Below, piece by piece: positions 17,314 through 25,149 of a DNA stretch of 64,000 bases. The notes under the pieces are model-generated. The model was not told where the DNA came from. It did no database searches and saw only the letters and a list, made by a program, of their open reading frames with translations. This DNA comes from Woeseiaceae bacterium (GTDB lineage Bacteria > Pseudomonadota > Gammaproteobacteria > Steroidobacterales > Woeseiaceae), in the NCBI GenBank assembly GCA_030065915.1, contig JASJCQ010000010.1, forward strand, positions 17,699 through 81,698, given 5' to 3'. Position 1 is the first letter of the stretch, and the number at the start of each line of letters is the position of its first letter. The position numbers and the translations under genes are program-made.

Positions 17314-17340
17314 AAAAAGGCCGCCTGAATGAGGCGGCCT
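17314..17340 (-). terminator. Rho-independent terminator after the DUF4097 gene
   Basis: AGGCCGCCT (17318-17326), loop of five, AGGCGGCCT (17332-17340). Read on the minus strand the perfect 9-bp stem is followed directly by five T residues. It ends the sigma factor / anti-sigma / DUF4097 transcript. Confidence 0.85.
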
Positions 17341-17390
17341 GTTCCAAGTGCCAGCCTGCCAACCAGGCATAGCTGGCTGCGGCGTGGCGC

Positions 17391-18278
17391 TCAGCCGGCG
17401 CAGACGCTGATGGAACCGTTGAGCGTCTCGACGGTGATGTTCGCATCGCCGTCGCCGACCGTGAAGTTCAGTCGTTTGCCGGGCGCATAACGGCTGGTTC
17501 GCTCGGCCTTCTTGTCAAAGCAGTTCCGAATGCCGCCGTTGAAGGTCTCGAGGTCGTATTCGGCGTCGAGCGCGTTCGGGATATCGATGGTCACGGAGCC
17601 GTTGACCGATTCAGCGGCCAGGTCGCCGCCGGGCTCCAGGCCCGACTTGAAGATGATGGAACCGTTGACCGTCTCGAAGTCGCCACTCTCGAAGGTACCG
17701 CCGCTGATGCTGACGCGGCCGCTGACCGATTCGGCGGTAATCTCGCCGGACAGGTCTTCGGCAGAGACGCTGCCGCTGACGCTGGACAGCTCGATGTCGC
17801 CCCTCGCGCCGTTGCCCTGCACATCGATCGAGCCGCTGACGGTGCCGATCTCGATGTCGCCGCCGTAGACGTCTGCATCGATGCTGCCGCTGACCGCCTG
17901 CAGTTCGATGTCATCGCCTTTGACGTCGCGAACGTCGATGCTGGCACTGACGCCCGTGACTTCCAGCGTACTGCCCTCCGGCACCTTGATCGACAACCTC
18001 GAGCTGACGTCCTTGCGGCCGAACATCCGCTTGGGTACCTTGACCCGGATTTCGATCTCCTTGCCGTCGCGCTCGAACACGAGCTCGTCAACATCGTCGC
18101 CCAGGGTTCCCGTCACTTCGACGGAGTCCCGGGACCAGCCACGCACTTCGATGGAGCCGGCCACGTTTGACACGCTGACATGCCCGTTGGGGTGAGCGTC
18201 CATGGTTTCACTAACGTCTTCAGCCAGCGCCGGGGCGGCCAGCATCGCCAGGGGTAATATCAATCCAAGTTTCTTCAT
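17391..18278 (-). CDS. Exported DUF4097 (putative adhesin-like) beta-solenoid protein
   Basis: A 295-residue protein starting MKKLGLILPLAM (ATG 18278, after gaggaag) with a signal peptide ending near APALA. The mature part is built from ~20-residue repeats of the form SGSIDV, GSIDADVYGGDIEI and SVSGSVSAEDLSGEI, predicting a right-handed beta solenoid of the DUF4097/DUF4098 type. Two cysteines lie near the C-terminus (NCFDKK, SVCAG). It is the third gene of an operon with an ECF sigma factor and a membrane anti-sigma-like protein, so it may be an envelope-stress output or sensor component. Confidence 0.85.
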   Translation of the reverse strand: MKKLGLILPLAMLAAPALAEDVSETMDAHPNGHVSVSNVAGSIEVRGWSRDSVEVTGTLGDDVDELVFERDGKEIEIRVKVPKRMFGRKDVSSRLSIKVPEGSTLEVTGVSASIDVRDVKGDDIELQAVSGSIDADVYGGDIEIGTVSGSIDVQGNGARGDIELSSVSGSVSAEDLSGEITAESVSGRVSISGGTFESGDFETVNGSIIFKSGLEPGGDLAAESVNGSVTIDIPNALDAEYDLETFNGGIRNCFDKKAERTSRYAPGKRLNFTVGDGDANITVETLNGSISVCAG

Positions 18279-18311
18279 CGGTCTTCCTCGCCACACGTCC
18301 ATCGGTGTGGA

Positions 18312-18854
18312 CTAAATATCAGTCCGTGACATGACGGCTTGCGTCAGGTCGCTGACCTTGCGCATCACCGTCAATTCCTCACGGTAGGTCTTCAATAGCA
18401 GCGCCTGCAGATGAGCGTTATCCGGATCTTCTGCAAGCTCAGCGTTTATCTGGTCAATCGCATCGCGTATCAGTTTCAGGTTGGCCTCAACATCGGCACG
18501 TTCTTCCGGTGACAGGCGCTCCAGCTGGGCGTCCAGCTTGGAGGCGAGGCCGCCGCGTGCGTCCGTGAAGCCCGGACCCAGGTTATAGGTACCGCCGAAC
18601 GACGCCTCATCGAACAAGTACTCAGGTTGCACCGAGAGCGATGCCGAACCGTCGTCTTTGACCATGAAGTACGTCAGCATCGACGACGCCGCGACCAGCA
18701 TTACGACACCGGCGGCCTGCGCGAGCATTGGCGTCCAGTTGCGGCGGGGCTGCGGGACGATCGATTGTTCGATCTCCGGCCACAAGTCCCGCTCCGGAGC
18801 AATGCTCTGCGAGAGCCGGGCTGCGTCCATCATGATGTCGTCTTTGTCGTTCAT
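18312..18854 (-). CDS. Membrane-anchored anti-sigma-like protein
   Basis: A 180-residue protein with a short cytoplasmic N-terminus, one membrane helix at about 45-65 (LAQAAGVVMLVAASSMLTYF) and a periplasmic helical part (LERLSPEERADVEANLKLIR, then LLKTYREELTVMRKVSDL). It overlaps the ECF sigma gene by four bases. Position and topology point to an anti-sigma factor, but it lacks a zinc-binding HxxxCxxC motif, so the call is contextual. The periplasmic segment may sense envelope or metal stress. Confidence 0.7.
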   Translation of the reverse strand: MNDKDDIMMDAARLSQSIAPERDLWPEIEQSIVPQPRRNWTPMLAQAAGVVMLVAASSMLTYFMVKDDGSASLSVQPEYLFDEASFGGTYNLGPGFTDARGGLASKLDAQLERLSPEERADVEANLKLIRDAIDQINAELAEDPDNAHLQALLLKTYREELTVMRKVSDLTQAVMSRTDI

Positions 18855-19453
18855 TCCGTAAATCCTTCCTGCTTCAGCTGCTGGGCCAGCAAACGCCGTG
18901 CCCTGTGCACCTGTGCCTTACTCGTGCCGGTCGCAATGCCGAGCATGCTGCCGGCCTCATCGTGGCTGTACCCGTACACCGCGTGCAATACAAACACGTG
19001 GCGGGCACCATCCGGCAGCCGATCGATCGCCTCCGACAGGTCACGAAGCGCGCCTTCGTCACTTGTCAGCGGTGCGACCTCGGTCCTGTCCGCGACGATC
19101 TCCAGTCGATTCTGGTCACGCTTCGACTTCCGCATCCGTCCAAGAACCGCATTTACCGCTATACGGTGCATCCACGTCGAGAAAGCGCTATCGCCACGAA
19201 ACTTCGACAACTGGTTCCAGGCCTGGATGAAGGCTTCCTGGGCACAGTCTTCGGCCTCGCTCACGTTTCCGGTCATTCTCAGACACAGTGCGTATACCTT
19301 ATCGACGTTGCTGCGATAGAGCGCCTCGAAGGCACGCTGATCGCCGTTCTTCGCGCGCCGAATCAGCAGGGCTTCGTCCGTCTGTTTATGTTCAGTCGTG
19401 GTCACAGCCGCTTCACTATAGAGGGTGTTGGCCACTGCCGATAGCGCTGCCAT
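18851..19453 (-). CDS. ECF-type RNA polymerase sigma factor
   Basis: A 200-residue sigma-70 family protein with region 2 (AFEALYRSNVDKVYALCLRM, then AEDCAQEAFIQAWNQLSKF and FSTWMHRIAVNAV) and region 4 (LPDGARHVFVLHAVYGYSHD, then GTSKAQVHRARRLL). Region 1.1 and region 3 are absent, as in ECF sigmas. The ATG at 19453 follows ggagaaa. It is first in a three-gene operon with an anti-sigma-like protein and a DUF4097 protein. ECF sigmas commonly activate their own promoter, which would lie in 19454-19560; I could not define a -35/-10 pair with confidence. Confidence 0.93.
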   Translation of the reverse strand: MAALSAVANTLYSEAAVTTTEHKQTDEALLIRRAKNGDQRAFEALYRSNVDKVYALCLRMTGNVSEAEDCAQEAFIQAWNQLSKFRGDSAFSTWMHRIAVNAVLGRMRKSKRDQNRLEIVADRTEVAPLTSDEGALRDLSEAIDRLPDGARHVFVLHAVYGYSHDEAGSMLGIATGTSKAQVHRARRLLAQQLKQEGFTE

Positions 19454-19719
19454 TCGCGCGTTTCTCCGTATTTGCTGTTAGTTGGATGCCTGCTGTCCCG
19501 GGTTGGTTTAAAGGCCTGGTTCAGGGTTTCGCATGAATAAGTCCGGACCCGACACGATCGTGCGATTTAGCGACAGATCGGGACTCTTTTTTTGATATGA
19601 TTCCAGCCCATCGACGGCCCCCGTCAGCGAATATCCGGACTTATGCGCCAACTGACAGCCTGTGTGTATTCAATGGATGTTGAAACGACAGGCAAAGTGC
19701 CCCCTGAGGGTTTGTCACG

Positions 19720-21822
19720 GTGACGGGGCACAGCATTCTCTATATCGGCCGCGGCGACGAACATGCGAGTTACCTCGCTGCCCTGGAAACCCTTCCCTGC
19801 TGCACGCTGCTCAGCCGATCGACAGACCTGCAGGTTGTACACGAATCGCAGAGCGGCATAGAGATCGTATTACTCGACGTCGGGCCGGACAGCATCGCGC
19901 CGGGTGAGCCTGTAGCGCAGCTGATACAGACGCTCGATTCTTACCCGATCGTGGCCTTGACCAACAAGCGTTACGAACACCACGGCATCCTCGCGCTAAA
20001 GGCGGGTGCACAGGGCTATCTGTGCGTCGACTCGACGACGCCCGAAGAGCAGAAGACCGTGTTCGATCACGCCGTCAATCGCTTCGAGCTGCAGCAGACC
20101 CTGTCCCGAAGCGACGCCGGCGTGCTGTCCATACTCGAGAGCATCAACGATGGCGTCATCGTCGTCGATCTCGAAGGCCACGTGCTGGACATCAATCCCG
20201 CTGCGCGGACCGTCCTGGGGCTCGCACCGCGTGAACTGCCGGACGTGAGCTGGGGCCAGTCGTTCTGCTGCATCGACGAGCACGGCAACTCCTACGCGAA
20301 CTCGGCAGAGCTGCCGTTAAACCGCGCGCGCCGCGGCGAGAAGTTTTCCGCACAGGTCAGCATCTACCGCGCTGACGGCCAGCCGGACTGCCTGCTCAGC
20401 ATCAACGGGCAGGGTCTTTTCGACGGCGACCGGCGACTGGCTGGCGGCGTCATTACCTTTCGTGACATCACAGACTCAAGAAGACGGAGACTTGCGTTGC
20501 AGAAACGTGCGCAATACGACGAGCTCACCTCGCTCCCCAATCGCGGCCTTTTTGTTGAACACCTGAGCCGCGCGATTGGCCGCAGCCAACGCAAGAAATC
20601 TCCGCTTGCCGTGCTGTTCATCGACCTGGATCGATTCAAGTCGATCAACGATACGCTGGGACATGACACGGGCGACCTTCTGCTGTGCGACGTCGCAGAG
20701 CGGCTTCGCAGAAACCTTCGCATCGGTGATTTCTGCGGGCGCTGGGGCGGTGACGAGTTCGTGGTCTGCCTCGAGGATTTTGGCGATACCGGCAATGCCG
20801 CCGCGGCCGCACAGAAGTTGTTGCTCATCCTGTCGGACAAGTATTTCATCGGTGCGAGCGAGGCCTTCGTTACGCCCAGTATCGGTATCGCAACCTACCC
20901 GGAGGCCGGCGACGATGCGGAGCGCCTGATCAAGGCGGCCGACATCGCAATGTTCGAATCCAAGAAGCGCGGCGGCGGCCGGTTCCAGTATTACTCGCCG
21001 GCGCTGAACGCAAAGCTCGAGCAGCGTGAGGAACTCGAGGTCGGGCTGCGCCACGCGCTGGTCCGGCGCGAACTGCTGTTGCATTACCAACCCCGGATCG
21101 ACCTGTCATCAGGCCGGCTGATCGGCTTCGAGGCGCTGCTCCGCTGGCAGCACCCGCGCTACGGCCTGCTCGCACCTGAGCGCTTCCTGCCATTGCTCGA
21201 AGGCAGCGGCCTGATTCACTCGGCCGGCGACTGGACCATTGAAACGGCGACCCGACAGCTGGCCGCCTGGCAGCGCCAGTTTGAATTGCCGGACCTGACC
21301 ATAGCGATCAACATCTCTACGCAGCAGCTCAAGCACGACCGGCTGGTGGCAACCGTATCCAAGGCGCTGCAGGACACGGCGCTGGACCCCGGTTGTATCG
21401 AGCTCGAAATCAGCAACAGCAATATCATCCGCAACCGCGTGGAAGAACGTGACACGATGGCTGCACTGAGAAAACTCGGCGTGCGCTTGTCGCTGGATCA
21501 TTTCGGCGTCTCGGAGATGTCCCTCGAGTCCCTGGAGAACAGCTTCATCGACAGCTTCGTGCTGGACCAGTCGCTGATCTCGGACGTCGAGGAGAACAAC
21601 AGCCACCAGCGCATCGTTCGCGCCGCGATCGCCATGGCGCAGGGACTGGACATCGAGGTCGCCGCCGGCGGCGTCGAGACCCTTTCGCAGCTGGACTTCT
21701 TACGCAGCTGCAACTGCGATCTCGCGCAGGGCTTTCTGATCAGCCAGCCGATGCAGGCTGAGAAGGTGGCGCAAGTCCTGCGATCCGAAGTTGCCGGTCA
21801 GCGCCTCGTCCGCGCGATGTAA
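19720..21822 (+). CDS. Diguanylate cyclase with degenerate EAL domain (REC-like, PAS, GGDEF, EAL)
   Basis: A 700-residue signalling protein with GTG start. Domains: receiver-like 3-120 (LLDV Asp53, AGAQGYL), PAS about 133-255, GGDEF about 265-425 and EAL about 440-695. The cyclase motif GGDEF (343-347) is intact, so c-di-GMP synthesis is expected. The EAL signature at 471-473 is kept, but key phosphodiesterase residues are changed: DDFG is DHFG (593-596), the lysine of the KxD motif is Val614, and the general-base-region glutamate of AEGVET is Gly650. The EAL part is probably non-catalytic, possibly a ligand or partner domain. No membrane segment. A c-di-GMP riboswitch follows 250 bases downstream. 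Confidence 0.93.
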   Translation: MTGHSILYIGRGDEHASYLAALETLPCCTLLSRSTDLQVVHESQSGIEIVLLDVGPDSIAPGEPVAQLIQTLDSYPIVALTNKRYEHHGILALKAGAQGYLCVDSTTPEEQKTVFDHAVNRFELQQTLSRSDAGVLSILESINDGVIVVDLEGHVLDINPAARTVLGLAPRELPDVSWGQSFCCIDEHGNSYANSAELPLNRARRGEKFSAQVSIYRADGQPDCLLSINGQGLFDGDRRLAGGVITFRDITDSRRRRLALQKRAQYDELTSLPNRGLFVEHLSRAIGRSQRKKSPLAVLFIDLDRFKSINDTLGHDTGDLLLCDVAERLRRNLRIGDFCGRWGGDEFVVCLEDFGDTGNAAAAAQKLLLILSDKYFIGASEAFVTPSIGIATYPEAGDDAERLIKAADIAMFESKKRGGGRFQYYSPALNAKLEQREELEVGLRHALVRRELLLHYQPRIDLSSGRLIGFEALLRWQHPRYGLLAPERFLPLLEGSGLIHSAGDWTIETATRQLAAWQRQFELPDLTIAINISTQQLKHDRLVATVSKALQDTALDPGCIELEISNSNIIRNRVEERDTMAALRKLGVRLSLDHFGVSEMSLESLENSFIDSFVLDQSLISDVEENNSHQRIVRAAIAMAQGLDIEVAAGGVETLSQLDFLRSCNCDLAQGFLISQPMQAEKVAQVLRSEVAGQRLVRAM

Positions 21823-21860
21823 TTCCCGAGAGCTTGCTGTCGGCCATTCGACAGCGCCGC

Positions 21861-21901
21861 GGGAGCGGCATCTTGCCGCGTTTACGGCTGGAAGCCGCTC
21901 C
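21861..21901. repeat. REP-like palindromic element
   Basis: GGAGCGGC at 21862-21869 pairs with GCCGCTCC at 21894-21901, with nested GCGGC-ATCTT-GCCGC and CGGCTGGAAGCCG hairpins between. The form closely resembles the widespread REP/BIME sequences of Pseudomonas and related bacteria, which carry GGAGCGGC and GCCGCTCCTAC. It follows the stop of the GGDEF/EAL gene by about 40 bases and could act as a transcript end. Confidence 0.65.
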
Positions 21902-21937
21902 TACAAGAGACACATCGATCAGCGTCACTTCGGCAAC

Positions 21938-22006
21938 GGCTGTTTCTGGCCTTGAGCTGCCGCTCAGGCGATTTCGGGTAGATCACGGCTCCTGACCCGA
22001 AGCGGT
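21938..22006 (+). repeat. Hairpin repeat A (degenerate copy)
   Basis: First member of an interspersed family in this region. It keeps TTTCTGGCC at the left, GGTAGA in the loop region and GGCTCCTGACCC with AGCGG at the right. The outer stem pairs poorly, so this copy is partly decayed. It lies just before the riboswitch. Confidence 0.6.
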
Positions 22007-22065
22007 CAGTCATTGTCTTACGTAAATCCCAGAATTGACGCCCCCCTAGCACAGCTCATAATTGA

Positions 22066-22190
22066 TTCGATAAGGGCAAAACTGGCGAAAGCCAGGGACG
22101 CAAAGCCACGGGTCCTCGCTTCCTCCGCGACGCTTTCTGCTACGCCACGAAGGACCCTAAGATCGCCGGGCTGCCGAGGTGGTGGTCCAG
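22066..22190 (+). ncRNA. Cyclic-di-GMP-I (GEMM) riboswitch
   Basis: The aptamer shows the GEMM-I signature: AGGGCAAA (22073-22080), the CTGGC-GAAA-GCCAG hairpin with GNRA loop (22082-22095), then GGGACGCAAAGCCACGGG (22095-22112), CCTAAG (22156-22161) and GGGCTGCCGAGGT (22168-22180). The second arm is extended by GGGTCC/GGACCC pairing around a long insert (22111-22156). GEMM-I RNAs bind c-di-GMP. The expression platform probably follows at 22200-22232. It controls the GlcG-like gene at 22239 and lies directly downstream of a GGDEF gene, so a local c-di-GMP circuit is plausible. Confidence 0.9.
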
Positions 22191-22199
22191 GCGGCGATC

Positions 22200-22232
22200 A
22201 ACTCCCTCGTAACCAAGGCCGCAAGGGAGGTT
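22200..22232 (+). promoter_or_regulatory. Shine-Dalgarno-sequestering hairpin (riboswitch expression platform)
   Basis: CTCCCT (22202-22207) is complementary to AGGGAG (22224-22229), which is the Shine-Dalgarno sequence (AGGGAGG) eight bases before the ATG at 22239. Flanking AA/TT pairs extend the stem with one bulged G. Folding would hide the ribosome site, so the riboswitch probably acts on translation. Whether ligand turns it on or off cannot be read. Confidence 0.65.
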
Positions 22233-22238
22233 GAACTA

Positions 22239-23072
22239 ATGAAAACCGTCGCAAATCAACGCCGGAGCTGGATGGTTCTGATTCTCTCCGGTCTGTGCTT
22301 GCTGGCAAGTCCCGTGTTTGCCGACGATGACGAACGGCGCAGAGGCGGCCGCGAGGCATCGCAATGCAAGCATTTGCCTAATCACCATGCGCTGCGTACG
22401 GCTCTCCAGGATGCCGTTGCAGAAGAAACCAGCGGATATGACTTTCACATGTGGGCCACTATCATCGATCGCGATGGTATCGTCTGCGCCGTCGCGTTTT
22501 CGGGCGCTGACAGGCACTCGCAGCTTCTCGGGGCACGTGTGATCTCTGCCCAGAAAGCGAACGCGGCGAACTCATTCAGTACCGATCTGTTCGCAGTATC
22601 TACCGCCAATTCCTACACCCTGACGCAACCTGGCGGCTGGGGATATGGACTGCTGCAGGGCAACCCGGTCGATACCGACGTCATATACAAAGGTCCAGCG
22701 AGGCGGTTCGGCAAGCGCAATGACCCGATGACGGGTCGGCGCGTCGGGGGTGGAATCTTCTTCGGTGGCGGGCTCGCACTGTATGACGGCGGCAAGATGG
22801 TTGGCGCGCTGGGTGCCGGTGGTGATACGCCGTGTGCCGATCATATGATCGCCTGGCGGGTGCGTCATGCCTTGAGTCTGGATGAATTCAATCCTTTAGT
22901 TGCCTTTTTCCCGACCAGCGGTGACCCGGATCGCCCGGACAACATCGTTTACGACGTTGTGCCGAATCCGAACGGGGGAGCCGGCTTCAGTCCGAGTGGA
23001 GTTGGTCACACCGACTGTCTCGGTGGCTTCAATCAAGGGGATGAAACGGCTCTGCCCAAAGTGCGTTACTAA
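22239..23072 (+). CDS. Secreted GlcG/HbpS-like protein under riboswitch control
   Basis: A 277-residue exported protein. The signal peptide ends near ASPVFADDD. The mature domain matches the GlcG/HbpS (heme-binding/DUF336) fold: WATIIDRDGIVCAVAFSGAD, ISAQKANAANSFSTD, then GGGLALYDGGKMVGALGAGG and DHMIAWRVRHAL. Members bind heme, corrinoids or small acids; which applies here is unknown. A C-terminal extension of about 60 residues follows the fold. The ATG was chosen because a strong AGGGAGG precedes it; in-frame sequence to 22179 would run into the riboswitch. A c-di-GMP-I riboswitch lies in its 5' leader. Confidence 0.85.
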   Translation: MKTVANQRRSWMVLILSGLCLLASPVFADDDERRRGGREASQCKHLPNHHALRTALQDAVAEETSGYDFHMWATIIDRDGIVCAVAFSGADRHSQLLGARVISAQKANAANSFSTDLFAVSTANSYTLTQPGGWGYGLLQGNPVDTDVIYKGPARRFGKRNDPMTGRRVGGGIFFGGGLALYDGGKMVGALGAGGDTPCADHMIAWRVRHALSLDEFNPLVAFFPTSGDPDRPDNIVYDVVPNPNGGAGFSPSGVGHTDCLGGFNQGDETALPKVRY

Positions 23073-23098
23073 GGCATGGCCGGCATCCACCTGAACTT

Positions 23099-23128
23099 CG
23101 GGGTTTGGACGAGCGTCACCGAACCCCG
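23099..23128 (+). terminator. Terminator-like hairpin after the GlcG-like gene
   Basis: CGGGGTTTGG (23099-23108) pairs with CCGAACCCCG (23119-23128) over ten positions including one G-U pair, with a ten-base loop. No clear T run follows, so termination may be weak. Confidence 0.5.
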
Positions 23129-23214
23129 GGTTCATTCCGGTTGGCTCCCGTGCTGATGCGGCAACCTCAGATTGAGCCCTTGGCTGCGGGCCAATGGCAT
23201 TTGGTCGCTGTTAA

Positions 23215-23282
23215 GCGTCTGCTCTGGCCGAAGCCAGCCATCCAGGCGTTTGCAGTTAGACTGACGGCTTTTGACCCGACGC
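23215..23282 (+). repeat. Hairpin repeat B
   Basis: Outer stem GCGTC (23215-23219) with GACGC (23278-23282). Shared core: CTGGCCG, CAGCCATCCAG, GTTAGACTGACGGCTT and TTGACCC. Same orientation as the other copies. Confidence 0.7.
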
Positions 23283-23523
23283 AGCCAGCCGGCCGACGAC
23301 AAAGCTACTCTTAGCAGGACGAAGTGATTGAAATCCTGCGACTGCTCCGAGATGAAATTGAAGGCTAGTCAGGCTCCAACGAGCGGCCGCTCCTGGTCGT
23401 AAAGTGACGGTCGCCTGGTTTTAGCTGTACTTTCCGGTACTAGTTCATGCTGGCCTGTTCCGCTCGGCCAACCGGCTTCTATTCGGTACCTATCGGCTCG
23501 CAGCGGATTCACAGCGAGATTCT

Positions 23524-23994
23524 ATGGTCGAAATCTGGAAACTTGGGCTATCGGCACTTCTGGGCGGAATCACCGCGTATCTCGCCGTTGTTTGGCAAAC
23601 ACGTTATGGCGCGAAGAGGTACATTCACGAGAAGATCCATGATTGTCGGGCCAGACTGTATCCGTTGGCATGGAAGATAACCGGCGCTCTTCCTCGACGT
23701 CCTTCGAGCGCGCTTCGATTCGATGAGCTTGAAAGAATCGCTGCCGATCTGGAAGCCTGGTACTACGAAGAGGGCGGCATTTACCTGTCTGGTGGAGCCA
23801 GACGTGCGTTCTCCGCAGCGTTAGACACTCTTCATAGCGTTATGAATTCTAAAGATGAAGAGCCAACCCTCTCTCCCGAACAGTATGCTGAAGTCAGGGG
23901 CTCTTGCAGTACGTTCAGAACGTGGCTCACGAGAGACCTGCTGTCGAGAAGCCGGGCCCCAACCGGCAAAGGCCGTTACAAGGATAACGCCTGA
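23524..23994 (+). CDS. Small membrane-anchored protein, unknown function
   Basis: A 156-residue protein with one N-terminal membrane helix (WKLGLSALLGGITAYLAVVW) followed by a basic, helical cytoplasmic part (RYGAKRYIHEKIHDCRARLY, then FDELERIAADLEAWYYEEGG). I do not recognise the family. It is the only gene between hairpin repeats B and C, consistent with a cassette-like unit. No strong Shine-Dalgarno is evident before the ATG, and codon use is less GC-biased than in the flanking core genes. Confidence 0.6.
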   Translation: MVEIWKLGLSALLGGITAYLAVVWQTRYGAKRYIHEKIHDCRARLYPLAWKITGALPRRPSSALRFDELERIAADLEAWYYEEGGIYLSGGARRAFSAALDTLHSVMNSKDEEPTLSPEQYAEVRGSCSTFRTWLTRDLLSRSRAPTGKGRYKDNA

Positions 23995-24011
23995 CAGACA
24001 CCGAAGCCTCA

Positions 24012-24093
24012 CCGTCCGCTACTGGCCGAAACCAGCTGTTCAGTTAGAGGTAGACTGGCTGCGAATGACCCTTTGCAGCCATCTGCCGTAGCG
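24012..24093 (+). repeat. Hairpin repeat C
   Basis: Outer stem CGCTAC (24017-24022) with GTAGCG (24088-24093). Core: ACTGGCCGAA, CAGCTGTTCAG, AGAGGTAGACTGGCTG and TGACCC. The outer stem differs from those of the other copies but pairs perfectly. Confidence 0.65.
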
Positions 24094-24115
24094 TCACTGA
24101 GTCCGGAGCGAGCGT

Positions 24116-24502
24116 CTAGTCGCAATCGAAGAACGCGTACGTCACGACGACCTGGGCGAGCAGTCCGCGTTGTTCGCGATTGTTGAATGCCTGCCACTGC
24201 GCATTGGAGGTTTTCCCGCCATGATAATCATAGTCTTCTGGTTGATACGTGGCCGGGTCGCCCAGCTCCTGAGCCCGACGCTCGATCGCTTTTTTAACGC
24301 AGCGTCGCTCCCGCTCTGACATCGGATGATCCAGCGCCGTAAAGTTCACACGGAGCTCAGCGAAAGTCAGCGGCCCGGTCGCGTTGGGATCGACCGTGTA
24401 CATCGGGTCCCCTGGCTGGCCCATGGGCACGGGCTCTTGTTGCTCGCAGGCGGCGAGCGAAAGTACCACCAAGCCAATCCAAAGAAGACGAGATAGCCGC
24501 AT
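24116..24502 (-). CDS. Putative lipoprotein, unknown function
   Basis: A 128-residue protein from the ATG at 24502 (MRLSRLLWIGLVVLSLAAC); the frame is open ten codons further up. The lipobox LAAC marks a lipid-anchored envelope protein. The mature part is rich in charged residues (SERERRCVKKAIERRAQELG) with two cysteines, one near the C-terminal end. No recognised domain. It lies between hairpin repeats C and D but on the minus strand, opposite to the other island genes. Confidence 0.65.
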   Translation of the reverse strand: MRLSRLLWIGLVVLSLAACEQQEPVPMGQPGDPMYTVDPNATGPLTFAELRVNFTALDHPMSERERRCVKKAIERRAQELGDPATYQPEDYDYHGGKTSNAQWQAFNNREQRGLLAQVVVTYAFFDCD

Positions 24503-24672
24503 TCCGGCGTCCTGTTCCGAAAGTTCGCTCATTAGTCTGACACAAAGGGATCGGGAACGCCCTCGCTTTCCTCGATCATCTCATTTCAGCAGCAGCTAGT
24601 ATCTGAGAATGGTCAACCCCAGCTCACGACGTTCTTTGTCCCGATGAATGCAGGCGTTCGAAGACCGCGGCT

Positions 24673-24748
24673 GGGCGGCGACTTCTGGCCGTTAGCTGCC
24701 GTCCAGACCTTTTGAGGTAGACTGGCGGCTTCTGACCCAGAGCCGCCC
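24673..24748 (+). repeat. Hairpin repeat D
   Basis: Outer stem GGGCGGC (24673-24679) with GCCGCCC (24742-24748), seven perfect pairs. Inner stem GCCGTCCAG with CTGGCGGC. Core: CTTCTGGCCG, TGAGGTAGACTG, CTTCTGACCC. The best-preserved copy with repeat E. Confidence 0.75.
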
Positions 24749-24762
24749 TTCAAGTGGATTCG

Positions 24763-25038
24763 ATGGAACAGCTTTACCGCCTATGCAATGAGGTGCTCTT
24801 CTACGTCTGGGATCCCATCGGTGTTGCGAAAAGTGCGGCTGCCCGTGACGAATACGACTCGTACGCCAAGACGGTGTTCAAGTATTTGCAGGAGGATCAA
24901 AATGCCAAGAAAATCGCAGATTATCTTGGCAAAGTCCGAACAACATCTATAGGGCTGCCAGCAGCGCCGAAAGAAGACCTCGAAGCTGCAGAGTTGCTAG
25001 TCGCGTGGCGTGAGTCGGTACGTGAAGGCATTGCATAA
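24763..25038 (+). CDS. Small protein resembling DUF1871-type proteins
   Basis: A 91-residue protein from ATG 24763; an in-frame GTG three codons earlier (24754) is an alternative. The sequence LCNEVLFYVWDPIGV followed by ARDEYDSYAKTVFKYLQ matches the WDPIG...DEYD pattern I associate with DUF1871 proteins, which have no assigned role. All-helical and cytoplasmic by composition. It is the single gene between hairpin repeats D and E, beginning 15 bases after repeat D. Confidence 0.6.
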   Translation: MEQLYRLCNEVLFYVWDPIGVAKSAAARDEYDSYAKTVFKYLQEDQNAKKIADYLGKVRTTSIGLPAAPKEDLEAAELLVAWRESVREGIA

Positions 25039-25065
25039 AGGAACCTGCGATCCGGAATCGGCCGA

Positions 25066-25132
25066 CCGCTTTTGGCCGGAACCAGCCGCCCAGAACTTCT
25101 GAGGTAGACTGACGGCTTCTGACCCATAGCGG
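25066..25132 (+). repeat. Hairpin repeat E
   Basis: Outer stem CCGCT (25066-25070) with AGCGG (25128-25132); inner stem GCCGCCCAG with CTGACGGC. Core: TTTTGGCCGG, TGAGGTAGACTG, CTTCTGACCC. Sixty-seven bases, 17 bases before the next gene. Confidence 0.75.
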
Positions 25133-25149
25133 ATGCTGCAACCATTATT

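Larger units (their letters stand above)
23073..23523. other. 451-base gap: hairpin and repeat B, no gene seen
   Basis: The gap holds a terminator-like hairpin (23099-23128) and hairpin repeat B (23215-23282). The remainder (23290-23523) has no open frame with gene-like features beyond short fragments; a 17-codon remnant ending at a TAG near 23368 (DEVIEILRLLRDEIEG) may be the tail of a lost gene. Confidence 0.55.
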
